Origin: Thermomonas sp.
Lineage (GTDB): Bacteria; Pseudomonadota; Gammaproteobacteria; Xanthomonadales; Xanthomonadaceae
Direction: 5' to 3'
Assembly: GCF_029945965.1 (NCBI RefSeq)
Contig: NZ_JAQSDO010000015.1
Coordinates: forward strand, 1,119,952 to 1,183,951
DNA length: 64,000 nucleotides
Part shown: positions 1 through 9,604 of the stretch, piece after piece
How the letters are laid out: each line of letters starts with the position of its first letter
How positions within the stretch are numbered: the stretch's first letter is position 1
Translations under genes and position numbers: made by a program
The notes under the pieces: generated by a model
What the model saw: only the letters and a program-made list of their open reading frames with translations
Database searches by the model: none
Told to the model about the DNA's origin: nothing

Positions 1-420
1 AAGCTGATGGATGGCGCCCTGCCTGGAAGCCCCAACCTGTGCTTCGGCGTGGTCGACGTGCGCGACGTGGTCGACCTGCACTTGCGCGCGATGGTGGATC
101 CCGCCGCAAACGGCGAACGCTTCCTGGCAGTGGCTGGCGATTTCATGCGGATGCAAGAGATAGCCCACGTACTCAAACAGCGAATGGGCGATGCCGCACG
201 CCGGGTACCCTCGCGCCAGCTACCGAACTGGATGGTCAGGCTGGCCGCACTGGTGGACCCGAACGTGCGCCAGATCGTGCCAGAACTGGGCAAGTACAAG
301 AACGCGACCAGCGCCAAGGCGCGACGCGTGCTGGGCTGGTCTCCGCGCTCCAACGAGGATGCGCTGGTGGCGACAGCCGAAAGCCTGTTACAGCTTGGCT
401 TGCTAAGAACAGCGCTCTAA
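1..420 (+). CDS. NAD-dependent epimerase/dehydratase family protein, C-terminal part (5' truncated by window edge)
   Basis: Open frame from base 1; VVDVRDVVDLHLRAMVDPAANGERFLAVAGD resembles extended-SDR/dihydroflavonol-reductase C-terminal regions. Confidence 0.75.
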   Translation, partial: KLMDGALPGSPNLCFGVVDVRDVVDLHLRAMVDPAANGERFLAVAGDFMRMQEIAHVLKQRMGDAARRVPSRQLPNWMVRLAALVDPNVRQIVPELGKYKNATSAKARRVLGWSPRSNEDALVATAESLLQLGLLRTAL

Positions 421-450
421 ACGTCAAACCAAACACGCTGCGCATAAAAA

Positions 451-473
451 ATGCCCCGCGCGAGGCGGGGCAT
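451..473 (-). terminator. Rho-independent terminator downstream of cspA
   Basis: Stem atgccccgc/gcggggcat preceded by an A-tract (T-tract on minus strand). Confidence 0.7.
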
Positions 474-496
474 TGAATACTTGGAGTCTAGTGCAA

Positions 497-700
497 TCAG
501 ACCGGTTTGACGGACGTTGCCTGTGCACCCTTCGCGCCCTGGGTGACTTCAAAACTGACCTTCTGGCCTTCCGGCAGGCTGCGGAAGCCGGTGGAGTCGA
601 TCGCGGAAAAATGCACGAACAGATCCGCGCTACCGTCCTCGGGCGTGATGAAACCAAAGCCCTTGGCGTCGTTGAACCATTTCACGGTGCCGTATTGCAT
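497..700 (-). CDS. cspA: Cold-shock protein (CspA family)
   Basis: 67 aa, [34 protein letters not shown]: canonical CSD with RNP motifs. Confidence 0.95.
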   Translation of the reverse strand: MQYGTVKWFNDAKGFGFITPEDGSADLFVHFSAIDSTGFRSLPEGQKVSFEVTQGAKGAQATSVKPV

Positions 701-823
701 GGTGACTATGACCTCTTGGGAATGTTGCTGGAACGTGCGTCTTCGGCACTATGGCCGGACGCACGGTGCCGAGTATGCAACAACCGTCTTCACTTGCAAC
801 GCCCGAGCGTCGCCGTTGCCGGA

Positions 824-1573
824 TCAGGTCCCGAGCAAAGCGCCCAGCAGGCGAGGCACGCCGTCCATCGCGGCCGCCACGTTATCCAGCACGTCCTGCA
901 GGGTAATGACCTCGTCCGGATCAGGACCCGCGCCTGCCGCCCAATTGGCGACGATGGCCAGGCAGGCGTAGTCCAAGCCCAATTCGCGGGCCAGGCCGGC
1001 CTCCGGCATGCCGGTCATGCCGACCAGGTCACACCCATCACGGCGCATGCGCGCGATTTCCGCCTTCGTCTCAAGCCGCGGGCCCTGGGTCGCACCGTAA
1101 CAGCCAATATTGACCAATGGCACGCAAGCGTGCGTGGCCGCGGCAATGATGCTTGCGCGCAATGCCGGCGTGTACGGATCGCCAAAATCCACGTGCAGCA
1201 CCTCGCTGCCCGGCTCTTCGCAAAAGGTGGAAATGCGGCCCCAGGTGTAGTCGATCAGCTGGTCAGGACAGGCGAGCACGCGCGGGCCGCAGTGGCTGGT
1301 GATGCCACCAACTGTGTTCAACGCCAGCACGCGCGATGCGCCGACTGCCTTCAACCCGGCAAGGTTGGCGCGGTAGTTGATCCTGTGCGGCGGCAGCGAA
1401 TGGCCTTCGCCATGCCGTGCCAGGAAGGCCACGCGCTTGCCTGCGTAGGTGCCCACACGGATCGGCCCCGAAGGCGCGCCATAGTGCGTGACGGGCTGGT
1501 GGGTCTCGACATCGCCCAGTTCGCCAAGTGCGTAAACGCCAGTGCCGCCGATTACCGCAAGTTCGATCATCAT
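824..1573 (-). CDS. S-methyl-5'-thioinosine/thioadenosine phosphorylase family (MTAP/PNP family)
   Basis: AVIGGTGVYALGEL..., GYGATQGPRLETKAEIARMRRDGCDLVGMTGMPEAGLARELGLDYA motifs. Confidence 0.9.
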   Translation of the reverse strand: MMIELAVIGGTGVYALGELGDVETHQPVTHYGAPSGPIRVGTYAGKRVAFLARHGEGHSLPPHRINYRANLAGLKAVGASRVLALNTVGGITSHCGPRVLACPDQLIDYTWGRISTFCEEPGSEVLHVDFGDPYTPALRASIIAAATHACVPLVNIGCYGATQGPRLETKAEIARMRRDGCDLVGMTGMPEAGLARELGLDYACLAIVANWAAGAGPDPDEVITLQDVLDNVAAAMDGVPRLLGALLGT

Positions 1574-1736
1574 CAGGAAGCCTCGTACCAGTTCGTGGCA
1601 AATTCGAGTGCGTGCCTGCGTTGGTGGCGATTTGCCGGACTTTCGGCGACACGGATGTCGCCGAGAAGCCTACATGGACGTATTCACGGCGTGTCCGGCG
1701 AATTGCTACCGATGCAGACACGTGCCCATGCGTGCG

Positions 1737-2288
1737 TCAAAGCGCGTAAATCGCCGGCAGATTACGACCCTGTTCGTGGTAATCCATGCCGTAGCCAAAT
1801 ACATACGCATCCGGCACGTCCACGCCCACGTGGTCGGCACTGATGCCATCGACACAGCGGTCGTGTTTTTTTTCCGCTAGCACCGCGATGCGCACCTCGG
1901 CCGCGCCCTGGTCTTCGCACCAGTGCTTGATCGCCAGCAGCGTATGACCCTCGTCGATGATGTCGTCAGCCAGCAGCACCTTGCGCCCCTGCATCGGGGT
2001 GGCCGGACGATGCAGCCAGGCCAAGCCCGAACCACTGGTCTGGCCGCGATAGCGGGTGGCATGCAGGTAGTCGAAATGCAGGTCCAGGCCACGCTCGCCC
2101 AGTGCGAACGCCAGTTGCGCGGCAAATGGCAGGCCACCATTCATCACGGTCAGGAACAGCGGCACGTCGCCTTCCTCGTATTCGCCACGGATCTCGCCCG
2201 CCATGCGCTGGATCGCGTCTTCCAGCACGCTTTTCTCGTGGACCACGCGTGCAGTCGCCAAGGCGTCGGACAGCTTCGGAATACTCAT
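1737..2288 (-). CDS. hpt: Hypoxanthine-guanine phosphoribosyltransferase
   Basis: PRTase motif KVLLADDIIDEGHTL; start MSIPKLSDALATARVV overlaps nagZ stop. Confidence 0.9.
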   Translation of the reverse strand: MSIPKLSDALATARVVHEKSVLEDAIQRMAGEIRGEYEEGDVPLFLTVMNGGLPFAAQLAFALGERGLDLHFDYLHATRYRGQTSGSGLAWLHRPATPMQGRKVLLADDIIDEGHTLLAIKHWCEDQGAAEVRIAVLAEKKHDRCVDGISADHVGVDVPDAYVFGYGMDYHEQGRNLPAIYAL

Positions 2289-3337
2289 GCCACGTTCCCC
2301 ACATTGATCGCACCGGATGCAGCCCCTGCATCCCGCGCGGAAACCGGCACGTCGCCGAGCCGCACTTGCGCCTGTTGGTAGTGCGCGTCGGCAAGCAAGC
2401 AATCCCACGCCTGCGGACCACGCCCCATCAGGCCGACCAGGTTCATCGTACTGGACGTGCGGCCATCGAGTGCATGCAACGACTCGTCCACCAAATCTGG
2501 ATGACAGACCAATACGACGTCGCAACCGGCATCCAGGTGCGCATCAATCCGCGCCTTGACGCCACCGGCGGAAAACGCCGCTGCCATGCCGATGTCGTCC
2601 GAAAACACCACACCGCGAAAGCCCATGTCCTTGCGCAGGATGTCGCCGATCCAGCGCGGCGCATAGCCGGCCGGTTCCGGCGCGATCTGTGGATACACCA
2701 CGTGCGCCATCATCACCGCGTCTGCCCCCGCGTCGACGCCGGCTACAAACGGCACCAGATCGAGCGCGCGCATCTCCTCCAGCGAGCGGTTGTCCACCGC
2801 CTCGTCGAAATGGGTGTCTTCCAGCACCGAGCCATGCCCGGGGAAGTGCTTGAGGGTCGCAGCCATGCCCGCACTGTGCATGCCTTCAACATAGGCGCGG
2901 GTGAAGTCGGCCACGACATCGGGATCGGGCGAGAACGCACGGTTGCCGATCGCCCGATTGCCACGCCCGAGATCGACCACCGGCGCGAAGCTGAGGTCGA
3001 TGCCGGTGGCGCGGATCTCGCTCGCCATCAGCCATGCATGTTCGCGTGCAAGCTCAAGTGCGCTGGCCACGTCGCGCCGATACAGCGCGTCGAAACCTTC
3101 CAGCGGCGGCAGCGCGCTGAAGCCATCGCGGAAACGCTGCACGCGTCCACCTTCCTGGTCGACGCATAACAGTTGCGGGCGCGGCGCCGCGTCGCGGATC
3201 GAATGGTTGAGTTCGATGACCTGGTCTTTCGATGCGAAATTACGGGTAAACAGGATCACCCCGGCGCAGGCATCGTGCTGCAACCAGTCGCGTTCGCGTG
3301 CGGTGAGTTCGTGCCCGGCGACACCGATGACCAGCAT
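2285..3337 (-). CDS. nagZ: Beta-N-acetylhexosaminidase
   Basis: GH3: LLCVDQEGGRVQRFRDGFSALPP, KHFPGHGSVLEDTHFDEAVD, VVFSDDIGMAAA. Confidence 0.95.
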   Translation of the reverse strand: MLVIGVAGHELTARERDWLQHDACAGVILFTRNFASKDQVIELNHSIRDAAPRPQLLCVDQEGGRVQRFRDGFSALPPLEGFDALYRRDVASALELAREHAWLMASEIRATGIDLSFAPVVDLGRGNRAIGNRAFSPDPDVVADFTRAYVEGMHSAGMAATLKHFPGHGSVLEDTHFDEAVDNRSLEEMRALDLVPFVAGVDAGADAVMMAHVVYPQIAPEPAGYAPRWIGDILRKDMGFRGVVFSDDIGMAAAFSAGGVKARIDAHLDAGCDVVLVCHPDLVDESLHALDGRTSSTMNLVGLMGRGPQAWDCLLADAHYQQAQVRLGDVPVSARDAGAASGAINVGNVA

Positions 3338-3340
3338 GCT

Positions 3341-3865
3341 TTAGCGTTCCTTGATGTCGGTGGCGAGGCGTTCTGCCTCGTCCCATTGCGAGTATGGCCG
3401 TGAGGCCAATGCAAGATTGTAGTAGCGCACTGCGTGAGTGGCTTCGACGCCCAGCCAGACTGGATGCTCGAACGATTCGTCCTCGCGATCCAGCTCGATT
3501 TCGGCGACCACCAGGCCGGCGTTTTCACCGAGGAATTCATCAACCTCCCACAGGTGCCCGGCGTGCTGGACCAGATGCCGGCGCTTGTCGATCACGCCGC
3601 CCACGCACAGCGCCAACAGCGCACGCGCATCGTCCATCGGGATCAGGTAATCGAATTCCTGCCGGCTTGCGCCAAGCTCGCGCGACTTGATGTTGAGCCG
3701 CGCCTGTTCACCTTCGATGCGCACCCGCACCGACGCATTCATCGTGCCGCTATCGACCGCATGCAGGTCGTTGAGGTAGCCCTGCACCATTGACACAACT
3801 TCGTGTGCGGCACCACGCCAGTCGTCGCTGGCGAGCAGGAACTTGCGTTCGATTTCGATACCCAT
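3341..3865 (-). CDS. CYTH domain-containing protein
   Basis: N-terminal MGIEIERKFLL (ExExK), 174 aa single CYTH domain. Confidence 0.9.
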   Translation of the reverse strand: MGIEIERKFLLASDDWRGAAHEVVSMVQGYLNDLHAVDSGTMNASVRVRIEGEQARLNIKSRELGASRQEFDYLIPMDDARALLALCVGGVIDKRRHLVQHAGHLWEVDEFLGENAGLVVAEIELDREDESFEHPVWLGVEATHAVRYYNLALASRPYSQWDEAERLATDIKER

Positions 3866-3872
3866 GGTCGCC

Positions 3873-5279
3873 TCAGGCCTGTTCGAACACGGCGATCGAT
3901 TCCACGTGCGCGGTGTGCGGGAACATGTCCATCACCCCGGCCGCGCGTAGTGTCCAGCCTGCTTCATTGACCAGATAACCGGCATCGCGCGCCAGCGAAG
4001 CAGGATGGCAACTGACATACACGATGCGCTTGAGCCCCTTCAGCGGGAACTGCTTGAGCACTTCAAGCGCACCGGACCGCGCCGGATCCAGCAGCAATTT
4101 GTCGAAGCCGGTTTTGAGCCACGGCTGGCCAGCCAAGTCTTTGCTCAAGTCGGCTGCATGGAAGCTCACGTTGTGCAGGCCGTTGTGTTCGGCATTGGCG
4201 CGTGCGCGCTGCACCAGGCCCGCATCGCCTTCCACGCCGACAACCGTGCCTGCATCACCGACGACACGCGCCAGCGGCAAAGTGAAATTGCCTAGTCCAC
4301 AGAACAGGTCGAGCACGCGTTCGCCCGGCTGCACGTCCAGCAATTCAAGTGCGCGGGCGATCATCGCCTCGTTGAGCTTGGCATTGACCTGGATGAAATC
4401 CAGCGGCCGGAACTGCAACTCCACGTCCCATTGTGGCAAGCGGAATGCCAGCTGCGACGCTTCGCCGGCCAGTGGATGCATCGTATCCAGGCCACCGGGT
4501 TGCAGGAAAATGTTGAAGTCGTGCGCCTGCGCGAACGCGAGCAGCTTCGCGCGATCGGCATCGCCCAGTGGTTGCAGGTGACGGAACACGAGTGCGACCC
4601 CACTTCCATCAGGCGAGGCGTCGCCAGCGATGAACTCGATCTGCGGAATGTCGCGGCGTGCGTCCATGCCATCGACCAGCGCGGACAATGCATCAATCTT
4701 GAAACCGATCGACGGCACCAGCGTATGGCACTCGCGGATGTCGGCGACGAAGCGCGGATCCAGTTCGCGGAAACCGACAAGCGTCTTGTCTTTCTTCTCG
4801 ACCCGGCGCACCGAGAACCGACCCTTGCGGCGATAGCCCCAGGCATCGCCGCTCAGCGGCGGCAACACATCTTGCGGTTGCACGTGGCCGATGCGTTGCA
4901 GGTTATCCAGCAACACACGCTGCTTGGCCTTGATCTGTTCACCCTCGGCCATGTGCTGCAGCACGCAGCCACTGCAGACGCCGAAATGCGGGCAGCGCGG
5001 CGTCACCCGATCCGGTGATGCAACCAATACCTCAAGCGTTTTTGCTTCATCAAAGTGGCGCGAGCGCGTGGTCTGCTGCACGCTGACTTGTTCTCCCGGC
5101 AGCGCGCCGGACACGAACACGGCCTTGCCGGCATGCACATGGCTTTCAGGCCAGCGCGCCACGCCGCGACCGTCGTGGGTGAGGTTGACGATATCGAGGG
5201 TCTTGGGGGTATGGTCGACGTAGGCCACGTGATCGATCGATGCGGTTGGCCGATCATTGTCGCAGATGCCCATATGCAA
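3873..5279 (-). CDS. rlmD: 23S rRNA (uracil-5-)-methyltransferase RlmD; start may be at 5273
   Basis: Fe-S cysteines CPHFGVCSGCVLQH, LDLFCGLGNFTLPLAR, YVSCHPASLARD. Confidence 0.92.
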   Translation of the reverse strand: MHMGICDNDRPTASIDHVAYVDHTPKTLDIVNLTHDGRGVARWPESHVHAGKAVFVSGALPGEQVSVQQTTRSRHFDEAKTLEVLVASPDRVTPRCPHFGVCSGCVLQHMAEGEQIKAKQRVLLDNLQRIGHVQPQDVLPPLSGDAWGYRRKGRFSVRRVEKKDKTLVGFRELDPRFVADIRECHTLVPSIGFKIDALSALVDGMDARRDIPQIEFIAGDASPDGSGVALVFRHLQPLGDADRAKLLAFAQAHDFNIFLQPGGLDTMHPLAGEASQLAFRLPQWDVELQFRPLDFIQVNAKLNEAMIARALELLDVQPGERVLDLFCGLGNFTLPLARVVGDAGTVVGVEGDAGLVQRARANAEHNGLHNVSFHAADLSKDLAGQPWLKTGFDKLLLDPARSGALEVLKQFPLKGLKRIVYVSCHPASLARDAGYLVNEAGWTLRAAGVMDMFPHTAHVESIAVFEQA

Positions 5280-5305
5280 ACGGCCCGCCGAAGCGGGCCG
5301 TTTGC
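5276..5305. terminator. Strong hairpin between ydbL and rlmD
   Basis: Perfect 13-bp stem gcaaacggcccgc/gcgggccgtttgc with cgaa tetraloop. Confidence 0.6.
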
Positions 5306-5364
5306 GCGATGGATCCCGTGTTAGCGGCTATCCACGGCCTGTACGGGATGACGCCATCCTGGCA

Positions 5365-5979
5365 TCACTTCTGCTTCCAGCCACCACCGGACTGGTACCA
5401 CCAGCCGCTGCGCGCGCTCTCCACCCATTGCTTGGCGAACACATTGCGGATCTGGACTTCCCATTCCGGATGGCCATTGGCCACCGCGACCTCGCGATAG
5501 ACTGCCTTGCGGTCGCGGTTGTCATCGGCCACCGCGGCGTTCATCGCCACGCGATCCTTGAGTTCCAGCTTGCCGGCATCGCGCACGCTGATCAGGCCAT
5601 CCTCGGTGAAGCCAAGCGCACCGGAATCAAACCCTGAGCGCAGGGTGCTGTTGAAACGTGCTTCCATCCGCGACTGGATCGCCTGGATCGCCGGGGTCTT
5701 GATGCTGATGTCGGGCGCGCTCTGTGCTTGCGCCGAACCAATCCCGATCAGCATCCATGGATCAAAGCCGGATGCGTCGAAATCGAAATGCTTCAGCTGC
5801 ATCGCCATCCCACCGCCACTGCTGTCCTTGATCTGTGTGCTGTCTGCCTGATCGATCACCTTCTCGACGAATTCGCGCGCCGCAGCCTTGGCCTCGGCTG
5901 CCGGGAAATAGACATTGATGGTCACGCATGCGCTGAGCAGCAGCGCCCCCACGACCGGCATTCCCAACCACTGTTTCAT
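5365..5979 (-). CDS. DUF1318/YdbL-like putative lipoprotein
   Basis: Lipobox LLSAC, CVTINVYFPAAEAKAAA, C-terminal DUF1318-like DRKAVYREVAVANG...IRNVFAKQWVE. Confidence 0.75.
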   Translation of the reverse strand: MKQWLGMPVVGALLLSACVTINVYFPAAEAKAAAREFVEKVIDQADSTQIKDSSGGGMAMQLKHFDFDASGFDPWMLIGIGSAQAQSAPDISIKTPAIQAIQSRMEARFNSTLRSGFDSGALGFTEDGLISVRDAGKLELKDRVAMNAAVADDNRDRKAVYREVAVANGHPEWEVQIRNVFAKQWVESARSGWWYQSGGGWKQK

Positions 5980-6064
5980 TGCATCGCTCCTCGCGTTTGT
6001 CCACTTCGTATTGTGCGCATTGCCCGACCTTGCATCTTTGAAGTTCTCATCTTTGAAGTTCTCA

Positions 6065-8116
6065 TCATTTCACGATCGGCTTCACTTCACCCGACCCGAC
6101 CGCACCCAACCTTTCCACCAACGTGGGCCAATCCACCTGCCGGTTGAAACCGACCACGGTCAGCCTCGGAATGCCGGCGCCTTCCACGATAGTAAAGCTG
6201 TTTCCCGCCTGACTATGGCGTGAACCCTCCAGGCCGGACATCTGGCAGACCTGGTTCACCAGCCGACAGGCAATACCGATGCGGCGATAGCCGAAATCGT
6301 TGAACAGGCCGATCAGCTTGCCCTGCAGGCTACCCATGAAGGAGGCGTCGCCGACGCTGGAAATGTTCTGCACCGCGCGTTGGCTGATGCGCTGCTTGCT
6401 GCCGGCCTGGTTGTCAGTCATGAACTCTGCATCGAATGCGACGGGCGTCCAGTCGACCAGGCGCAGGCCATTGATGTGGCCGTCCACGCGCCCGGTAATG
6501 CTGCCGAAATCGAGCACCTCGGTGAGTCGCAACATGTCAAGGTCGTCGAAGGCAATGTCGGCGCTCAGGCTGGGCGCGCTGCCGAACGGCCGTTCCAGCG
6601 CCAACGATGAGAACGCAACCCGGCCGTCGAACAACTGCATCGACAGGCCACCGTCGAAATCGATGCGTTCATTGGCGTAATGCGCTTTCGGAATCGTGCC
6701 GCTAAGCCTGCCCTTGAACGCCGGCAGGCCAAGTGCCTTCGATACACGACCGAAGTCGATGTCGTCCAGCACGAGGGCGAAGCGGATATCAGTACCGGCC
6801 TCACCCTGCGGCGGACGGATCACCAGGTCGCGGAAGGTCATGCGTCCGCCCATCATCGGCACCACGGCATCTTCGCGGAACTTCAACAGGCCGCCATCGC
6901 TTTCGAACGGCAGCGTTGATGCATCGAAATCCAGTCCGTACAGCTTGCCTCTGTTCCAACGCAGCTCACTGCGCACCGGCGCACCCGCGGAATAGCGCAC
7001 GTCACCCTGCAACCCGTTGAACACGAAACGCTCGGCCGGATCGCCGAGATTGACCCCATGCAGCTCCGCGTCGGCCTGGCTCAACACGCCATCGCGCACC
7101 TGGACTTTCAGGTTCATTGCGCCTTTCAGTCCAACATCGCCCAGCCCGAACAGGCCCAGCCAACCGGATAGATAGCGCTCGCGCAATGGACTCATGTCGG
7201 CGCTGTGGATGTCGATGTCGAGTTTCGCCAGGCTGGCATCCACACCGAATGCGGCGCTGCCTTCGGCATTCAGCGCATCACCGTCGTGCCATTCGATGCG
7301 TGGCAGTTCCCAGCCGCCGCCATCGTGCTGCATGGCATCGATGCGCAGGCCAATCGACGATGCCGGCAATGCGACATAGGTATTGCCGGTGAGGAATTCG
7401 CCACCTTGCAACTCGCCATCGACTGCGAGCAACGACAGTGCCGGCGTGGTCCGGTAGTCGATGTTGAAATGACCACCGAGGTGTTCGGCGGCAGTACTGG
7501 CATCGGCGGTTTCCAGTCCCATCCCGCTCACCTTCAGCGGACCTGCGATACGCAATGGACGGCCGGTGCCTGCATCAATGAGCAACCGGCCATCGAGTTC
7601 GCCGGAGGTCAGTCGCGCCTGGGGCCAGGCCTTCGCCAACAGTGCTTGCACCCAATGCAGCGGCACCTTGCTGAGGTCGAAACTGGTCAGGTCGGGGCTG
7701 GCAACGTTGCGATCCAGTGCAATCCGTGCAGACCCTCGGCTCAGGCTCGCCTTGGTGACGGCGGCATCGAACTGCACGGCAAGTCGCAATGGTTCTGCGC
7801 TGCCGGAACGCAGCAAGCCATCGCATTGCCAACCGTCGTGGTCGGCGCGCCGCAGCCGGCACTGCCAATGCAAGTCGCGGTACTCGTAGCCCAAATCAGG
7901 CGCATCAATGCGTGCAGCCCACAGGTCCAGCGTGCCGGCAGGCGCGCCATCGGGCCAATCGAGCTTTACCCGAACTTGCTCCAATGTGGCAACGGGCGTG
8001 GCGACCTTTGCAATACGCGCCTGTGCCACCCGCGCCTGCGCTGGCACCGGCGCAAACGGCGACACGCACAGCAGCGCGGCCAGCAGGAGGTGAACAGGTA
8101 AGATCGGCCGCGACAT
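6065..8116 (-). CDS. YdbH-like AsmA-related intermembrane transport protein
   Basis: ~680 aa repetitive beta-rich protein, signal peptide MSRPILPVHLLLAALLC, C-terminal region before the ydbL homologue. Confidence 0.75.
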   Translation of the reverse strand: MSRPILPVHLLLAALLCVSPFAPVPAQARVAQARIAKVATPVATLEQVRVKLDWPDGAPAGTLDLWAARIDAPDLGYEYRDLHWQCRLRRADHDGWQCDGLLRSGSAEPLRLAVQFDAAVTKASLSRGSARIALDRNVASPDLTSFDLSKVPLHWVQALLAKAWPQARLTSGELDGRLLIDAGTGRPLRIAGPLKVSGMGLETADASTAAEHLGGHFNIDYRTTPALSLLAVDGELQGGEFLTGNTYVALPASSIGLRIDAMQHDGGGWELPRIEWHDGDALNAEGSAAFGVDASLAKLDIDIHSADMSPLRERYLSGWLGLFGLGDVGLKGAMNLKVQVRDGVLSQADAELHGVNLGDPAERFVFNGLQGDVRYSAGAPVRSELRWNRGKLYGLDFDASTLPFESDGGLLKFREDAVVPMMGGRMTFRDLVIRPPQGEAGTDIRFALVLDDIDFGRVSKALGLPAFKGRLSGTIPKAHYANERIDFDGGLSMQLFDGRVAFSSLALERPFGSAPSLSADIAFDDLDMLRLTEVLDFGSITGRVDGHINGLRLVDWTPVAFDAEFMTDNQAGSKQRISQRAVQNISSVGDASFMGSLQGKLIGLFNDFGYRRIGIACRLVNQVCQMSGLEGSRHSQAGNSFTIVEGAGIPRLTVVGFNRQVDWPTLVERLGAVGSGEVKPIVK

Positions 8117-8149
8117 ACGCGCAGCATACCCAGCCACCGCGAGGGTGCA

Positions 8150-8887
8150 ATGAACGAACGACTCTTGGCTTCGATGCCTTCGATCCCGCGGATCCTGCTG
8201 GTCGAGGACGATGTGGTCAGCGCCGCCTACCTGGGCGAGGTCGTGGCATCGCTTCCGGCACAAGTGGACGTGGCTGGCAGTGTTGCCCAGGCGCTATCCA
8301 TTGCGAGCGCTGATTACCATGCGCTGCTGCTGATCGATGCCCACCTGCCCGACGGGCGCGGCGCAACCTTGCTGCAGGCCCTCCGGGCACAAGGCGTGAT
8401 GGCTCCTGCACTCGCGCATACCGCTGCCGCCGAGACCGCGCTGCGCGATGAGCTGCTTGCAGCGGGATTCGTGGAGGTGCTGCGCAAGCCGCTGGGCATG
8501 GTCGACTTGAAGCTTGCCTTGCAACGGCATCTTCCGCAGGCGACTTCGACACCAACACTCCTCTCCGACCTGCGACGCTGGGACGATGCGGCCGCACTGG
8601 CGGCACTTGGCGGCCAACGCGCCAATGTCGATGCCTTGCGCGGACTGTTCGCGGAGGAGCTACCGGGCCAGCGGCATCGCATTACCCAGGCCTGCATCGA
8701 GGGCAACGAGGCCGGGGTGCGCGATGAACTGCACCGCCTGATTGCCAGTTGCGGCTTCGTTGGCGCAGCGCGACTGGGCCAGGTGGTGCGCCAGATGCAG
8801 GCCACGCCACTGGACGGGGATGCACTAACCGCGTTGCAATCCGCAGTCGACGAGGTGCTGGCTTCAGCCGGGGCGAGCGGCGGATAG
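8150..8887 (+). CDS. Response-regulator receiver domain fused to C-terminal Hpt domain
   Basis: [19 protein letters not shown]...[12 protein letters not shown]...RKPL; Hpt: [17 protein letters not shown]. Confidence 0.85.
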   Translation: MNERLLASMPSIPRILLVEDDVVSAAYLGEVVASLPAQVDVAGSVAQALSIASADYHALLLIDAHLPDGRGATLLQALRAQGVMAPALAHTAAAETALRDELLAAGFVEVLRKPLGMVDLKLALQRHLPQATSTPTLLSDLRRWDDAAALAALGGQRANVDALRGLFAEELPGQRHRITQACIEGNEAGVRDELHRLIASCGFVGAARLGQVVRQMQATPLDGDALTALQSAVDEVLASAGASGG

Positions 8888-9601
8888 CCGCCCCAGTTCA
8901 CCCAGCATGTCCCAGGATTTCAGGCCACGCCCATCCAGGTAGTGCAGAAGCAATGCGCGCAGCGGCAGGCGCAGGCTGGCCAGGTCGTCGCGCTCCGGGA
9001 TTGCATCCGCAGCCAATGCCAGCAGGCCGCAGCCGGTCGCTGCCGCATGGCGTCCATCACCACGATCGTTCAATGCACGTCGCGGGCCGTATTCGGGATC
9101 CAGCAGATAGCGTGCGGCCGGATCCAGCGGCTGGCCATCGCCATCGTGATCCAGTGCGAAGCCCACGCCGAGCGACTCCAGCAGGTCGCGCTCGAAGCGA
9201 CGCAAGGTCCACGCAAGCGGCTGGTTGCTCCGCAAGCGTTCGCGGGTAATGGCATACGCCGCGTGCATGTCCGGCTGCGGATCCTCGCGCGGGGCCAGGC
9301 GCATGCACAACTCGTTGAGGTAAAACGCGGCCATCGCCACATCGCCGCGCAGCATGGGTAATGCGTCCACGGCTTCAGCCGAGGTCAGTTGGGCCAGCTC
9401 GCCACGCTGGACCGCATCAAAACGGATCGATTGCAGCGGCTGCAGCGCCGCCCGCAGTACATGCCGCTTCGGCCCCTGCACGCCACGCGCCAGCAACCCG
9501 ACACGGCCGTGGTTCGCACTGAGGACTTCCACCAACAGGCTGGTCTCGCGCCACGGTCGCGCGTGCAGCACGAACGCCGGCTCGCCGACGTAACGCTGCA
9601 T
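8864..9601 (-). CDS. recO: DNA repair protein RecO
   Basis: [32 protein letters not shown]; adjacent to era. Confidence 0.95.
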   Translation of the reverse strand: MQRYVGEPAFVLHARPWRETSLLVEVLSANHGRVGLLARGVQGPKRHVLRAALQPLQSIRFDAVQRGELAQLTSAEAVDALPMLRGDVAMAAFYLNELCMRLAPREDPQPDMHAAYAITRERLRSNQPLAWTLRRFERDLLESLGVGFALDHDGDGQPLDPAARYLLDPEYGPRRALNDRGDGRHAAATGCGLLALAADAIPERDDLASLRLPLRALLLHYLDGRGLKSWDMLGELGRLSAARPG

Positions 9602-9604
9602 GGT

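Noticed and set aside
473-1843. 456-aa plus-strand ORF across cspA and the MTA/MTI phosphorylase
   Set aside because: Antisense to two recognisable genes; no domain.
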